Positions 1 through 8,936 of a DNA stretch of 64,000 nt are shown one piece after another (position 1 is the stretch's first letter; the number at the start of each line of letters is the position of its first letter). The DNA lies in NCBI GenBank assembly GCA_021604805.1, contig BQJR01000003.1:806001-870000 (forward strand), read 5' to 3'. Under the pieces are notes generated by a model. The model searched no databases and had not been told where the DNA came from. It was given only the letters and a program-made list of their open reading frames with translations. The position numbers and the translations under genes are program-made. The DNA comes from Planctomycetota bacterium (GTDB lineage Bacteria; Planctomycetota; B15-G4).

Positions 1-1
1 A

Positions 2-1150
2 CGCGGCACCGGCGCCGCGTTGCAAGCGCTCTCCGCCGAGAACGGCACCGTGCATCTCGTCGCCATGGCCGACGCCTTTGCCGACCGTCTCGACTCCAGC
101 CACACGAACCTCGGCAACGCGCTCGGCGATCGCGCGCACTTGCTCAAAGTGTCACCCGAGATGCGCTTCGTCGGGTTCGACGCCGCGCAGCAACTCATCG
201 CGAGCGATGTCGACGTGGTGTTGATCGCCACGCCGCCGCACTGGCGTCCCGCGCACATGGCGGCCGCGATCGAAGCGGGCAAGCATGTGTTCGCCGAGAA
301 GCCTTTCGCTGTGGACGCGCCCGGCATCCGCTCCGTGCTCGCCACTGCCGAACTCGCCAAGCGCAAACAGCTCTCGCTCATGTCGGGATTCTGCTGGCGC
401 TACAACGTGCGCCACCGCGAGTTCTACGAGCACGTGCACGCCGGCGACATGGGTGCCTTGCGCGCCGTGTACAGCACCTACAACGCCAGCCCACTCAACA
501 CCTTCAAGCGCGAGGAAGGCTGGAGCGACGTCGAGTGGCAAATGCGCAACTGGCAGCACTTCAACTGGCTCGGTGGCGATCACGTCGTCGAACAAGCGGT
601 GCACAGCCTCGACAAGATGGCTTGGGCGATGAACGACGAGCCGCCGCTCTCAGTGACCGCCCTCGGCGGACGCCAAGCGCGACAGGGCGCGGAAACCGGC
701 GACATCTACGATCACTTCAGCGCCACCTTCGACTACGCCGGCGGCGTGAAGGGCTTCCACATGTCGCGCCAGATGGCGAACTGCACCTACGACAACAGCG
801 ACTTCCTCATGGGTGAACTCGGCACCGGCACCATCGCCAGCGGCGGCTACGGCCACGCGATCACCGGCCCGAAGGCGTGGACGTACGAAGGCGGCGGCAA
901 CGACATGTACCAGCAAGAGCACGACGAGCTCTTCGCCGCCATCCGCGCCGGCACGCCGATCAACGACGGCGTGTGGGCCGCGCGCAGCACGATGCTCGCG
1001 ATCATGTTGCGCATGTCGGCCTACACCGGGCAGACCCTCACCTGGGACCAAGCGCTCGCCAGCGAAGAACGTCTCGGCCCGGAGCGTTACACCTGGGGCG
1101 AACTCGCAGTGAGCGACGTGCCGATCCCGGGCCGCACCAAGTTCGTGTGA
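2..1150 (+). CDS. Gfo/Idh/MocA-family oxidoreductase (5' end outside window)
   Basis: NAD(P)-dependent sugar or inositol-type dehydrogenase. The reading frame is open from the first base of the window; the residues before the first possible start (TTG at 20) read RGTGAAL, the expected glycine-rich turn of an N-terminal Rossmann fold, so the true start lies upstream. A hydrophobic strand ending VVLIATPP is followed by HVFAEKPFAVD, the EKP motif whose lysine contacts cofactor and substrate in this family. The C-terminal half has the alpha/beta substrate domain with GGDHVVEQAVHSLD. The substrate cannot be told from sequence. The gene converges on the exported beta-helix gene and is separated from it by 43 bases. 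No signal peptide is visible, but the missing N-terminus may have carried one. Confidence 0.9.
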   Translation, partial: RGTGAALQALSAENGTVHLVAMADAFADRLDSSHTNLGNALGDRAHLLKVSPEMRFVGFDAAQQLIASDVDVVLIATPPHWRPAHMAAAIEAGKHVFAEKPFAVDAPGIRSVLATAELAKRKQLSLMSGFCWRYNVRHREFYEHVHAGDMGALRAVYSTYNASPLNTFKREEGWSDVEWQMRNWQHFNWLGGDHVVEQAVHSLDKMAWAMNDEPPLSVTALGGRQARQGAETGDIYDHFSATFDYAGGVKGFHMSRQMANCTYDNSDFLMGELGTGTIASGGYGHAITGPKAWTYEGGGNDMYQQEHDELFAAIRAGTPINDGVWAARSTMLAIMLRMSAYTGQTLTWDQALASEERLGPERYTWGELAVSDVPIPGRTKFV

Positions 1151-1193
1151 GTCGCGGCGCGGCGTGCGAGCTGGCGCGTTGCGCGCGCGGCGC

Positions 1194-3260
1194 TCAGGAG
1201 CCCGTGACCTTGATCGACTTCAGCTTGTTGTCGATGAACACGTTCTCGTCGACGTTCTCGATTTGGAGATCGACGCCCTTGTTCTTGCGGCTCGTGTTGA
1301 GCAGGAAGGCGCCGTCCGCCGAGTCGTGGGCCTCGATACCATTCGTGCCGCTCGACTGCAGGCGGTTGGCGTGGAACAGCGTGCCGGTGCTCTCGAGGTA
1401 GGCGCCTGCTTGGCCGGCCCCCTTCACCGTGTTGCCGCTCATGATGGTGAACGACGCGCGCGCGTGCAGGCCGCGCCCCTCGGTGTTCGAAACGATGTTG
1501 TCGAGCACCTGCGTGTCGCCGCCGTCGGAGTTGCTCGTGGTGACACCACTCAGCCCGCCGCTGATCCGGTTGCGGGAGAGCAGACCGCCCATCATGCTCG
1601 AGTGCATGTTGCTGAGCGTGCCGCTGAACCGGTTCCCCGACGCGAAGACCTGCACCCCGGAGAACACCGCGCCTTCCTGGAAGTCGGCGATCCGGTTCGA
1701 CTCGACGAGGCTCACGACCGAGTCGGAGATCTGCAAGCCGACGCTGTCGTCCTCGAAGCTTCCCTTCAGGCGATGACCGCGGTGCACGCTGGCCACGGTG
1801 GCGTCGACTCGGAGCGCCTTCTCGCTCTCGTCGAAGCGGCAGCGGTCGGTGAGCACGCCCAGGCTCACGTCGATGCGCAAGTCGCGCGTGGCGTTGCCGC
1901 GGAAGCGACAGCGCACGACCTCCACGCCGACGCCTTGCACGATCTCGAGGCCTGCGTCGGAGTCTTCGAAGCGCAGGTTCTCGAGACGCATGCGCTCGCA
2001 CTTCATCACCACGAAGGCCGTGCCGCCGCCGCCGCGCACGACCACCTTGCCCTTGCCACGCACGGTGATGCCTTCGGCGCCTTCGATGTTCAACATTTCG
2101 TCGTAGGTGCCCGACTTGATCAGCACGAGGTCGCCGGTTTCGGCAGCGTTGAGCGCGGCTTGGATGGTGGCGAAGTCCTTGGGCACGCGCAGCGTGTCGC
2201 CGAAGTTCTCGGGGCCGTCGCCGAGCACCATGGTGTTGTCGCCGGTGAGGGTGATGTCGGCCGACTTGGTGACGTTGTCGAGCAGCATGTTGTCGTCGGA
2301 GCTGAGCTGGAAGGCGATGTCGGTGCCGGACACGCGGTTGTCGTAGAACAGGTTCTGGTGCGAGCCGGGGTTCGTGAAGAAGGCGCCGCCGGCCTTCGCG
2401 ATGCGGTTCCCGCTCACGATCGTTCTCCTCGACGTCAACAGCACGGCGCCACCTTCCACGTGGCTCACGCGGTTGTCGATCACGAGCGAGGGCCGACTCT
2501 GGTTGTCGGCGCCCATCACGATGCCGACGTTTGCGTCGCGGACGTGATTGCCGAGCACCGTGGCGCTCGCCGCGTTCACCGCCATGCCGATCCCGAAGCC
2601 GTCGATGCGGTTGTCGCGCAGCAGCAGGTCGTCGCAGTCGTTGGGAACGCGCACGCCGCCGATCGCATCGTCGCCCCGGACAGTGCAGTTCTCGACAGCC
2701 ACGACGCGCGACGCCACGACATCGATGCCGATCTCGGTGATGCCTTGGAGGCGCGTGCGCTCGAGCAAGAGCTGGCTCACTTCGTGGAACGCGACGCCCG
2801 TGGCCGCGCCGTCGATGCGGAGTCCGCTGATCAACACGCCCGCGCTTTCCTCGATCGCGAGCGCGGTGTCGAGTGTGTCGCGGATCTGCAAGTCGAGCAG
2901 CGCCAGGTCGCTCACATTCTCGACGAACAGACCTTGCTGCCCGTCGCGCAGCTGCAGGTTTTCGAGCCGCAGACCATCGGAGAAGCCCGCGAAAATCACG
3001 AAGGAGTCGTCCTCTTCAGGAGGCGAGATCTTCACCGCGCCGAGGCCGCGCAGCGAGAGCTCGTCGTGACCGACGATGTCCACGGCCTCCACGTACTTGC
3101 CCGCGGAGATCAGGATCTCGTCGCCGGGTTGCGCGGCGTCGACGGCCTGCTGGATCGTGCTGAAGTTCTTGGGCACGCGCAGGGTGTCGGCGAGCGCGGG
3201 GGTCGCGCACAGCGCGAGAAGCACGGCGCAGACGGCGAAGCGGAACGACGGGGCACTCAT
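1194..3260 (-). CDS. Exported right-handed beta-helix (NosD/pectate-lyase-like) repeat protein
   Basis: Predicted secreted or periplasmic protein of 688 residues. The chosen ATG (3260) gives a clean signal peptide (SFRFAVCAVLLALCATPALA). The frame is open for another 125 codons upstream, but that part is arginine-rich and unlike protein. The mature part has two successive copies of one module. Each begins DTLRVPK(N/D)F(S/A)TIQ followed by GD(E/L)(I/V)LI and a run of short beta-helix coils with asparagine and glycine at turns, as in parallel beta-helix proteins that bind or cleave polysaccharide. The second copy starts about halfway through, so the gene arose by internal duplication. I see no catalytic residues and cannot assign an enzymatic activity. 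It sits alone between two oxidoreductase genes. Confidence 0.8.
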   Translation of the reverse strand: MSAPSFRFAVCAVLLALCATPALADTLRVPKNFSTIQQAVDAAQPGDEILISAGKYVEAVDIVGHDELSLRGLGAVKISPPEEDDSFVIFAGFSDGLRLENLQLRDGQQGLFVENVSDLALLDLQIRDTLDTALAIEESAGVLISGLRIDGAATGVAFHEVSQLLLERTRLQGITEIGIDVVASRVVAVENCTVRGDDAIGGVRVPNDCDDLLLRDNRIDGFGIGMAVNAASATVLGNHVRDANVGIVMGADNQSRPSLVIDNRVSHVEGGAVLLTSRRTIVSGNRIAKAGGAFFTNPGSHQNLFYDNRVSGTDIAFQLSSDDNMLLDNVTKSADITLTGDNTMVLGDGPENFGDTLRVPKDFATIQAALNAAETGDLVLIKSGTYDEMLNIEGAEGITVRGKGKVVVRGGGGTAFVVMKCERMRLENLRFEDSDAGLEIVQGVGVEVVRCRFRGNATRDLRIDVSLGVLTDRCRFDESEKALRVDATVASVHRGHRLKGSFEDDSVGLQISDSVVSLVESNRIADFQEGAVFSGVQVFASGNRFSGTLSNMHSSMMGGLLSRNRISGGLSGVTTSNSDGGDTQVLDNIVSNTEGRGLHARASFTIMSGNTVKGAGQAGAYLESTGTLFHANRLQSSGTNGIEAHDSADGAFLLNTSRKNKGVDLQIENVDENVFIDNKLKSIKVTGS

Positions 3261-3496
3261 CGTGAATCGGGTCCGAAAGGGGCGGGTTTCCTGAACAACG
3301 ACATCGCGCCCCCAGCGCCGCCAGATGGGCTCACCTGCGCGACGCGCACTCCACGGGACTCCGCAACGACCGCCGTCAGGCGCGTGGGGCTGCGAGCCCT
3401 GCTTCGCGCTGGTCAGCGTGTCAGTCAGCGTGTCGGTCAGCATGCCGGGGTCTGCGTCGGGGAGTGTGCGGGACTCTGTGCCGACCGTCGCGCGGG

Positions 3497-4681
3497 TCAG
3501 TCGAGTGAACAAGTGTCGCCGCCGGAGCTCAGGCTTTCGGCTTCGACTCGCAGCATGCGCGCCAAGTCGGCGGCTTCGTGGAGCAGCGCCGCGCTGTCGA
3601 GGGCGGCCGGGTCGCGGCGCAGCGCCTCCACGCAACGGAGGGCGTGGCGCAACTCGCCGTCGTAGCCACTGAGCGAGCTGACAGGCAGCGCGCGGAAGGC
3701 CGTGTCGCCGCTGCGGCGCTCACTCGAGGGCGCGTCGTCGGCGAGACGGTAACGCAGCGTGGCGCGCTCGAACTCGACCTCGAAACCCATGTCGAAGGCG
3801 GCCTCGGGGTCGTCGAGCCAAGCGGCTTCGGTGCTCACGGCCAGCGGCTGACTCAGGCCCGCGCGGACCGCCTCGGCCGCGCGCGTTGCCGGGTGCGCTC
3901 GAGCGTCGGGTGCAGACGCCGGCAGGAACTCGTAGCGCGTGCTCGGTGCGTCGCGGGTTCCCGAACAACTCAGCGCCGCGGGCACACCGAAGCACCAGCG
4001 CACGAAGTCGGCATCGTGGATGTGCAGATCGACGAGCGCGCCGCCGCTGCGCGCGGGGTCGCCGTAGAACGCGTCGGCCCAATCCGGGCGCGGGCCGCTG
4101 CGATGCAAGCGCGCCGAGCGCACGGCGCCGTGACGACCGTCGGCCACGCACGCCGCCAAGTGATCCCAACCGGGCCAGAAGCGCATGCACATCGCGGGCA
4201 TGCAGAGTTGACCGGGATGCGCGCGCGCGGCGTCGACCAAGCGCTGCACGCTGTCCGGGTCGAGCGCCACCGGCTTCTCCACGACCACGTGCTTGCCCGC
4301 CGCGAGTGCTGCGATCGCCAAGGGCACGTGCGACTCGGTGTACGTGCACACGCTCACGAGCTCGACGCGCGGATCGGCGAAGAGTGCGGCGGGTTCGCTG
4401 AACACGCGCGGCGCGAGATCGATGTCACGAGCCTCGCTGAACACGTGCGGCGCGCGGTCGATGTCGCCAAGCTCCCTGTCGACGCCGGGTTCGGGGAGCG
4501 CGCCTGCGTTGGCCGCCCCCTTCGGCGCGTCGAGCTCCGGCAACACGCAACGCGCGGGGTCGGGATCGCAGAGCGCGACGACGCGCAACGCCATGCCGTC
4601 GCGCGCGGCCGCGAGATACGACTGCGCGTGCTGGGTGCCCATGAAGCCCATCCCGACGATGCCCACGCCGAGCGTCGTCAT
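3497..4681 (-). CDS. Gfo/Idh/MocA-family oxidoreductase
   Basis: Cytoplasmic NAD(P)-dependent dehydrogenase of 394 residues. It starts MTTLGVGIVGMGFMG, the dinucleotide-binding glycine turn; HVVVEKPVALD is the family EKP motif, and SGGALVDLHIHDADFVRW the substrate-domain histidine motif. The ATG overlaps the stop codon of the upstream isomerase gene by four bases (ATGA), so the two are probably translated together and act on the same sugar-type substrate. Odd feature: between the second strand and the loop before EKP there is an insertion made of two imperfect 13-residue copies (DIDRAPHVFSEA and DIDLAPRVFSEP), encoded by a 39-base tandem duplication. Confidence 0.9.
   Translation of the reverse strand: MTTLGVGIVGMGFMGTQHAQSYLAAARDGMALRVVALCDPDPARCVLPELDAPKGAANAGALPEPGVDRELGDIDRAPHVFSEARDIDLAPRVFSEPAALFADPRVELVSVCTYTESHVPLAIAALAAGKHVVVEKPVALDPDSVQRLVDAARAHPGQLCMPAMCMRFWPGWDHLAACVADGRHGAVRSARLHRSGPRPDWADAFYGDPARSGGALVDLHIHDADFVRWCFGVPAALSCSGTRDAPSTRYEFLPASAPDARAHPATRAAEAVRAGLSQPLAVSTEAAWLDDPEAAFDMGFEVEFERATLRYRLADDAPSSERRSGDTAFRALPVSSLSGYDGELRHALRCVEALRRDPAALDSAALLHEAADLARMLRVEAESLSSGGDTCSLD
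4395..4472. repeat. 39-bp tandem duplication inside the oxidoreductase gene
   Basis: Two adjacent 39-base units (4395-4433 and 4434-4472) begin with the same 12 bases, tcgctgaacacg, and agree at about 32 of 39 positions. The length is a multiple of three, so the reading frame is kept and 13 residues are added to the oxidoreductase. Confidence 0.85.
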
Positions 4682-5505
4682 GCGCGCGGGGCCGCGCCGA
4701 GTTCACGCAGCTGCTCGGCGGCACGGCGCACGTCGTCGACACGTTGCTCGCCGGCCTCGCGCTCGATCACCAGGTCGCAACTCAAGCCGCGCCGCGCGAA
4801 CACCTCGAAGAAGGCCGGCCAGTTCACTTCGCCCTCGCCCACCGGCACTTCGGTGCCCCACTCGCCGGGCTGCCCGCTGCGCCGCGCATCCTTGATGTGC
4901 ACTTGGCGCACCTGCGGCGCGAGTTCGTCGAGCGCGGCCACGGGATCGCCCATGTCGTAGAGCAACATGTTCGCGGGGTCGAAGTTCACGCCCAGGTTCG
5001 GGTGCTCGAGTTCGGCGAGCACGGCGAGCAAGGTGTCGGCGCGCTCCTGACCGGTCTCGAGCGCCAGGGCGACACCGGCAGCCGCGAAGACATCTGCGAC
5101 CTCGCGCAGACGATCGAGCAGGCGCGCGCGCTCCGGGTCGGCGCTCTCGTGCGGCAGGAAGCCCGCGTGGAACGTCACCAAGGGCAACTCGAGTTGCGCG
5201 GCGAGACGCGCGGTGTCGCGCGCGCGCGCGAGGTTGGCGGGCCAGTGTTCGTCGGGACGCAACCCGCCCGTTGCCGCGATGCTCGCGAGGCTCGAGTAGT
5301 CTTCGCCCACGGTGCCGAACATGCCGGAGAGCACGCCGATGTCGTGGGCAGCGAGGGCCTCGCGCGTGGCGTCGAGCGTCCACTCGCCGGTGCTGATCGG
5401 ATCGAGCGCGAGCTGCACGTAACGCAGGCCCGCCGCGCGCACATCACGCACGAGCGCTTCGGCAGACCGCGGACGCAAGGACCAAGAACACACGCCGAGC
5501 TTCAT
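4678..5505 (-). CDS. Sugar phosphate isomerase/epimerase (xylose-isomerase-like TIM barrel)
   Basis: Cytoplasmic TIM-barrel protein of 275 residues, AP-endonuclease-2/xylose-isomerase-like family. It starts MKLGVCSWSLRPRS, the usual first barrel strand of these proteins; the frame runs 26 codons further upstream but that stretch is arginine/glycine-rich non-family sequence. Metal-ligand-type segments are visible: VTFHAGFLP, ALETGQE, NFDPANM and VHIKDARR in order along the barrel. Known members isomerise or epimerise sugars and inositols. It is the first gene of a two-gene unit with the Gfo/Idh/MocA gene (four-base ATGA overlap). A TAGGAT hexamer lies 8 bases before the ATG. Confidence 0.88.
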   Translation of the reverse strand: MKLGVCSWSLRPRSAEALVRDVRAAGLRYVQLALDPISTGEWTLDATREALAAHDIGVLSGMFGTVGEDYSSLASIAATGGLRPDEHWPANLARARDTARLAAQLELPLVTFHAGFLPHESADPERARLLDRLREVADVFAAAGVALALETGQERADTLLAVLAELEHPNLGVNFDPANMLLYDMGDPVAALDELAPQVRQVHIKDARRSGQPGEWGTEVPVGEGEVNWPAFFEVFARRGLSCDLVIEREAGEQRVDDVRRAAEQLRELGAAPRA

Positions 5506-5513
5506 GACGGCGC

Positions 5514-5519
5514 ATCCTA
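5514..5519 (-). promoter_or_regulatory. Candidate -10 element close to the start codon
   Basis: On the minus strand TAGGAT ends 8 bases before the ATG of the isomerase gene. A transcript starting at the usual distance from a -10 box would have almost no leader. No good -35 element is evident. Inference only. Confidence 0.35.
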
Positions 5520-5649
5520 CACGGGAGCCCTGCGCAGAGGAGCCGCGCGACGGAGTGCCGCGCGCACGGAAGCCGCACGACATCTACGCGACGACCTGAC
5601 GGCGCACGACGCGAGCGCCCCAGAGGACGCCCGCGTCGCGCACGCCCAC

Positions 5650-7743
5650 TCAGGGCGTGGTGCCACGCAGCGCGTTGCTGGCCGAGAAGCCCACCGGGCC
5701 CGCGGCGTCGAGGACCCAGTACTGGAAGTACACGTCCGCGCCGCTCGGCACGCCGGCCGGCCAGAGCGTGTCGATCAGGAAGGCGCCCGACGCATTGGTC
5801 GGGAAGCCCTTCACCACACCGGGCGAGAAGTTCGGCACCAGCGTGCCACCCTTGAGCGGCGCGTTCAGCTGCGAGAGCCCGCCCACCACGAAGGCGGTGC
5901 TGAACGGACGCGCGTTGGTGAGCGAGAGCGCCGCGCCGAGGCCAGCGTCGAGCGAACCGCAGCCCACGAGCAGGGGTTCACCCGTGATGCCCGCGAGCCC
6001 GAAGCCGAGGTCGACCCACGCAGGGTTCGTGTAGCTCTGACCGAGGTTCACGGCGTCGGGGGTTTCGAGTTGCGAAGCCTGCCAGAAGAAGTCGCCGCCC
6101 TCGTGCCCGCTGCCACCGAGTTGCAGCGACGTGCCGGCCACCGTGGTGAAGTCTTCGGCCACACCGATGTCGGTGGAGGTCAGGCCCACGGCCGAACCGT
6201 CGGCGGCGATGAAGCTGCCTTCGTAGCTGAGGAACTCGATCACCGAACCCATCGGGTCCACCAGCGCGATGCCATCGGGGCCACCGTTCTGGATCTGACC
6301 GAAGTCGAAGCTGATCGCGCCGAAGCAGTCGCCCTGATTGGCGATCACGCCGCTCAGCAGGCGCGAGTCGTACATGGCGCCGCCGCTCCCGTTGTAGAGC
6401 TCGAGCTTCCAGCCGCCGAGGTCGAGGCCCGTGCGGCCAGCGACTTCGATGAACTCACCGACGTCGGTACTGGCGTTGTCGTAGTGCAGCTCGTTGATCC
6501 ACGGCAGCGCTGCGGCAGCGACCCCCATCAGGGGCGTGGCCGAGTCTTCGCCGGAGATGTTGCTCGGGTTGCCCGACGTGTCGCTCGCGCTGATCACGTA
6601 GTAGTAAGTGGTGCCCGGGATCACCGCGCTGTCGAGGTAGTCACTCACCGCGACCAAGCCGCTGATGTCGGTGTACGGGCCGCCCATGCTCGTGGAGCGC
6701 TGCACGCGGTAGCCGAAGATGTCGGGCTCGCTGTTGTCGTCCCAATCGAGATCGACAGCGCCGGCTTGACCGGTGGCCACCAGCCCGGTGGGCGCGGCAG
6801 GCGGGATCATGTCGATGCTGCAGCTCGGGCCGAAGAGGCAGTCGGCCCACTCGGGGTGATCCACGAAGGGGTTGCGGTTGCCTTGGAAGCCGAAGATCAC
6901 GTCGTTGCGCGCTTGCTCGTCGGCGTCGACCGGGTCTTGCAGGTGCCATTGGTAGAGCACCGACACGAGGCCCATGTACGCCACAGGTTCGTTGCTGCCG
7001 GTGTTCGACGCCGAGATGAGCGCGACGTTGTCGGTGAGGATGAGGTCGGGTTCGCTCACGCCGGTGAGGCCGTGCAGTCCGCCTTCGTAACGCACGTCGA
7101 GGTAGAAGAGCGAGCGCGCCACGTCGCCGCGACGGCCGATCCAGGTTTCCCAGATGCCTGAGGGACCCGAGCCGCTCGTCCAGTTCGACTGACCCGGGTA
7201 CACGCCCACGCCGCCGCCCTTGCCGTTGTTCATCTCGGTGACGCGCTCGCTGCCCGCGATGCTCGAGGTCTTGAAGGGCTTGTTACCGCGCGACGAGTTG
7301 TACGAGGAGTTGCACAGGCGCAACTGGTGCGCGTCGGTGAACGGCATGTTCGACGAGTTGTCGTCGGGGAAGCCGTAGCTGCTCGGCCAGGTGTGCTCGC
7401 GGTCGTAGTTGCTGTTGCCGCCGCCTTGCTTCGCGTACGACGCGTTGCGGTACACGTCGAGGATGTTCGACGAGTTGTTCGGGTCTTCGTCGGCCAACTC
7501 CAGGATGTCCCAGGTGTCGGTACCGCCGGAGGTGTACGGGAAGCGCGCGTGGTCGTCGATCACCTCGTGCAGCGTGGCGCGCAGGCTCGCGGGCGTGCTG
7601 TTGTCGACCGAGTTGTAGTAGGTCGGCGGCGCTTGGGCGCGGGTGAGCGAAGGCAGCGCCGCGAGCACGAGGGCTGCGGCAGCGATCACACGGGAGGCAC
7701 GAGCGGACGGAGTCCACTCACGGAAGGAGAGCGTGCGCAGCAT
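5650..7743 (-). CDS. Exported endonuclease I (EndA/NucM type) with FN3, lamin-tail and C-terminal sorting-like domains
   Basis: Secreted non-specific nuclease of 697 residues. The ATG at 7743 gives a signal peptide (SRVIAAAALVLAALPSLTRAQA). About residues 40-300 carry the endonuclease I domain: DREHTWPSSYGF holds the catalytic histidine, TDAHQLRLCNSSYNSSRGNKPF follows as in the family, and RGDVARSLFYLDVRY ends the core. Next come a fibronectin type III domain (APTGLVATG to SATP), a lamin-tail-like domain (PWINELHYDNASTDVGEFIE) and a terminal module of about 100 residues (WVDLGFGLAG to ASNALRGTTP). That module recurs at the C-terminus of other exported proteins here. Likely role: extracellular DNA or RNA breakdown for phosphate or nucleoside scavenging. 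It stands alone, upstream of an unrelated exported protein gene. Confidence 0.88.
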   Translation of the reverse strand: MLRTLSFREWTPSARASRVIAAAALVLAALPSLTRAQAPPTYYNSVDNSTPASLRATLHEVIDDHARFPYTSGGTDTWDILELADEDPNNSSNILDVYRNASYAKQGGGNSNYDREHTWPSSYGFPDDNSSNMPFTDAHQLRLCNSSYNSSRGNKPFKTSSIAGSERVTEMNNGKGGGVGVYPGQSNWTSGSGPSGIWETWIGRRGDVARSLFYLDVRYEGGLHGLTGVSEPDLILTDNVALISASNTGSNEPVAYMGLVSVLYQWHLQDPVDADEQARNDVIFGFQGNRNPFVDHPEWADCLFGPSCSIDMIPPAAPTGLVATGQAGAVDLDWDDNSEPDIFGYRVQRSTSMGGPYTDISGLVAVSDYLDSAVIPGTTYYYVISASDTSGNPSNISGEDSATPLMGVAAAALPWINELHYDNASTDVGEFIEVAGRTGLDLGGWKLELYNGSGGAMYDSRLLSGVIANQGDCFGAISFDFGQIQNGGPDGIALVDPMGSVIEFLSYEGSFIAADGSAVGLTSTDIGVAEDFTTVAGTSLQLGGSGHEGGDFFWQASQLETPDAVNLGQSYTNPAWVDLGFGLAGITGEPLLVGCGSLDAGLGAALSLTNARPFSTAFVVGGLSQLNAPLKGGTLVPNFSPGVVKGFPTNASGAFLIDTLWPAGVPSGADVYFQYWVLDAAGPVGFSASNALRGTTP

Positions 7744-7867
7744 GGTGTTGGACCGGGATGGGAGAAGGAGAAGCGCGCACACGTTACCCCAGCCAGCGCC
7801 TCCGGTCAGCCTCCGAGATGGCAGCGCACGCTGCGCGCGTAGGCTTGACGAGCTTCACCCGCGCGGC

Positions 7868-8830
7868 TCACGGCTCGCTCACGAAGGCCGCGAAGGCGGC
7901 GTTCACGCGCTCTTCGTGCTCGGGACCGTGGATCGTCCAGCCGCGTTCAGCGAGCGCTGCGCCGAGGCTGCCGGGCTGCGGTCGGGCCGTCGGCGGCGTG
8001 ACGAAGGCCCATTCGGCTGCCGTGGGGTCGCCGAGCACCAGGCTGATGCGGTCGCGCCGGCGTTCGAGGGCCAGGTCGTTGGCGGCGAGCCACTCGAGGA
8101 GTTGGTCGAGCTCGGTGGCGCTCGGGTCGTCGAGCGGTGCGGGGCTGGGGACGAGCGTGTCGGCCTGATCCAGCTGAACCAGGAAGCGGCGGGCGAGCTG
8201 CGCGAAGCCCGCGTCGTTGACCGGGAGCGTGAAGGCGAAGCTCGCGCCGCGTCGCTCGAGCAAGGGGCTGCGCTGCTGGATCGCCGCGTCGAACAAAGCG
8301 TGACTCGCGCTGTCGGTGACGCCGAGATCCTCGAGGAACTTGGTGCGCAGTTTCGCGTCGTCGAGCACAGACAAGAGGTAGCCGTTGATCGCGGCCACGA
8401 GCGTGTCGAGTCCTTGGAGGCGCACGAGTTGACTGGCGCACAGTCGACCTTGCTCGTCGGTCCACAACTCACCGGGACGCACTTGCAGGCCGGTGTCGAG
8501 CGCGGTGAGCAGCGCGGCGCCGGTGCTCCCTGCTTCGGGCGGGTCCGCGAGCACCGAGTCCATGTTCAGCATGAACGGCCAGTTCGAGATCAGCGCGAAC
8601 CAGCGTTGGCCGGCGCGCAGTTGGTCGAGTTGCGTCAGCGCGCCGTCGAGGTTGCTCTGCGTGGCGTGCAGGTCGCGGTACACGATCTGCAGGTCGAGAC
8701 GGTCGCGTTCGGCATCCACGTGCACGCGCACGTGTTGGCCGTCGAACTGAACACAGGACCCACCGGCTTGGCTGAATCCGAGGAACAGCGCGGCGAGGAA
8801 CGCCACGCGCAGCAACGATCGATGGTTCAT
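7868..8830 (-). CDS. Exported protein of unknown function
   Basis: 320-residue protein I do not recognise. The ATG at 8830 gives a signal peptide (LLRVAFLAALFLGFSQAGGS) and is preceded by a GGGAG Shine-Dalgarno-like sequence. After it the chain is a mix of predicted helices and strands with no cysteine clusters. The body contains RWFALISNWPFMLNMDSVLADPP and repeated aspartate/leucine-rich helices, which could suggest a solute- or lipid-binding scaffold, but there is no motif to support that. It is divergent from the HEAT-repeat gene (106 bases between starts), so the two may share a control region. Confidence 0.7.
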   Translation of the reverse strand: MNHRSLLRVAFLAALFLGFSQAGGSCVQFDGQHVRVHVDAERDRLDLQIVYRDLHATQSNLDGALTQLDQLRAGQRWFALISNWPFMLNMDSVLADPPEAGSTGAALLTALDTGLQVRPGELWTDEQGRLCASQLVRLQGLDTLVAAINGYLLSVLDDAKLRTKFLEDLGVTDSASHALFDAAIQQRSPLLERRGASFAFTLPVNDAGFAQLARRFLVQLDQADTLVPSPAPLDDPSATELDQLLEWLAANDLALERRRDRISLVLGDPTAAEWAFVTPPTARPQPGSLGAALAERGWTIHGPEHEERVNAAFAAFVSEP

Positions 8831-8936
8831 GAGAGGCTCCCTTTGGCGGCACGATACAGCTTTGCGCGGGGGAGCCTGCGGCGTGCTCATGACCTGTGCC
8901 GTTGCCCACTCGGAAAGTGCGTGATAGATCCGGGCC

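Noticed and set aside
1164..3665. Very long open frame (833 codons) on the plus strand opposite the beta-helix gene
   Set aside because: Its product is rich in H, V, A and R without any domain pattern; it mirrors the real minus-strand gene, as G+C-rich DNA often produces. The same applies to long frames at 4744-7161 (+) and 28305-30944 (-).
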